Below, in pieces: positions 30,937 to 31,151 of a stretch of 31,151 nt of DNA (position 1 is the first letter of the stretch; every line of letters begins with the position of its first letter). Source of the stretch: JBDTNQ01 sp039933635 (GTDB lineage: Bacteria > Acidobacteriota > Vicinamibacteria > Vicinamibacterales > SCN-69-37); contig JBDTNQ010000047.1 in the NCBI GenBank assembly GCA_039933635.1, positions 1-31,151 on the forward strand, in the 5' to 3' direction. A program made the position numbers and the translations under genes. Under the pieces are notes generated by a model. The model made no database searches. It saw only the letters and a program-made list of their open reading frames with translations, and was not told where the DNA came from.

Positions 30937-31151
30937 ATGTTCGGACGTTGTCTGCGTGTCTGGTTCAATGCAGTTGTAGTGTGTGCCGGCCTCACGACGG
31001 CTGTCTCTGGCCAGCAAGTGGGCTGGACGCCGATGGACGTCGAGGTGCCTCACGCGCCGGCCGTCGTGACGTCGTTGGGACGTTCACACCTCGTGTACGA
31101 ACTCCACCTGACGAACTTCGGCCAGGACGCCCTGACATTGGAGCGTCTCGA
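30937..31151 (+). CDS. Exported protein, N-terminal fragment (possibly M23-type peptidase)
   Basis: The ATG at 30937 follows GGAGGAGG and opens a frame to the window edge (71 codons). It begins with a signal peptide (MFGRCLRVWFNAVVVCAGLTTAVSG), then QQVGWTPMDVEVPHAPAVV, SHLVYELHLTNFG and QDALTLERL, a beta-strand-rich start. I recall such N termini on M23-family metallopeptidase-like proteins in related bacteria, but no catalytic motif is inside the window, so this is a weak guess. It diverges from the ECF sigma gene and is probably a regulon member. Confidence 0.7.
   Translation, partial: MFGRCLRVWFNAVVVCAGLTTAVSGQQVGWTPMDVEVPHAPAVVTSLGRSHLVYELHLTNFGQDALTLERL

Overview
The window looks like a GC-rich, Gram-negative chromosome, most likely Acidobacteriota and possibly class Vicinamibacteria. 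The VWFA-related secreted protein at 22711-23601 belongs to a family best known from Acidobacteria. The mix of alginate-export-type barrel, NirK-cytochrome fusion, very dense coding and GTG/TTG starts also fits. This is inference from gene content; no rRNA, tRNA, CRISPR or intact insertion sequence was seen.

Layout. (1) 1-1152: arsR-arsM arsenic module on the minus strand behind a near-perfect 20-bp palindrome. (2) 1284-4099: DUF2892 membrane protein, ECF sigma factor, zinc-finger anti-sigma factor and CoA-disulfide-reductase/rhodanese fusion; the last three overlap by 4 nt. (3) 4271-5656: polytopic membrane protein split by an in-frame TAG and flanked by 14-nt hairpin direct repeats. (4) 5817-11728: nitrogen-oxide module, with alginate-export barrel, copper nitrite reductase with C-terminal cytochrome c, NirV-like protein and Sco protein on plus, facing Ric (Fe-S repair) and a Crp/Fnr regulator on minus. 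Both units carry a dyad with the TGA-N6-TCA core. (5) 12026-19014: four-PAS hybrid histidine kinase, ABC exporter, glycosyltransferase-like protein and an unrecognised 133-aa protein.

(6) 19091-21243: divergent alkylation-repair pair, ogt and an Ada-AlkA fusion, sharing a perfect 11-bp inverted repeat. (7) 21248-25270: fragment of a response-regulator receiver domain, TPR protein, VWFA protein, an unknown exported protein and RNase HI, all minus. (8) 25391-29711: six-gene periplasmic copper/heavy-metal operon (two-domain multicopper oxidase, TolC-type protein, heavy-metal-binding protein, YcnI-type protein, cytochrome c, small paralogue). (9) 29716-31151: a second ECF sigma factor coupled to a four-helix membrane protein, facing the start of an exported gene. 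The intergenic region carries two back-to-back copies of TGAACC-N16-GACTCC.

How the parts fit. Much of the window concerns envelope redox and metal chemistry: arsenic methylation, low-molecular-weight thiol/sulfane redox, nitrite reduction with nitric-oxide damage repair, and copper oxidation. The most promising new observations are regulatory: the paired ECF-type promoters at 30821-30884, the Crp/Fnr-type dyads at 5777-5790 and 11799-11812, the inverted repeat at 19695-19734, and the coupled membrane protein as a possible unorthodox anti-sigma factor. The copper operon, with TolC-type and oxidase genes but no visible pump, is the best candidate for a less-described functional system.
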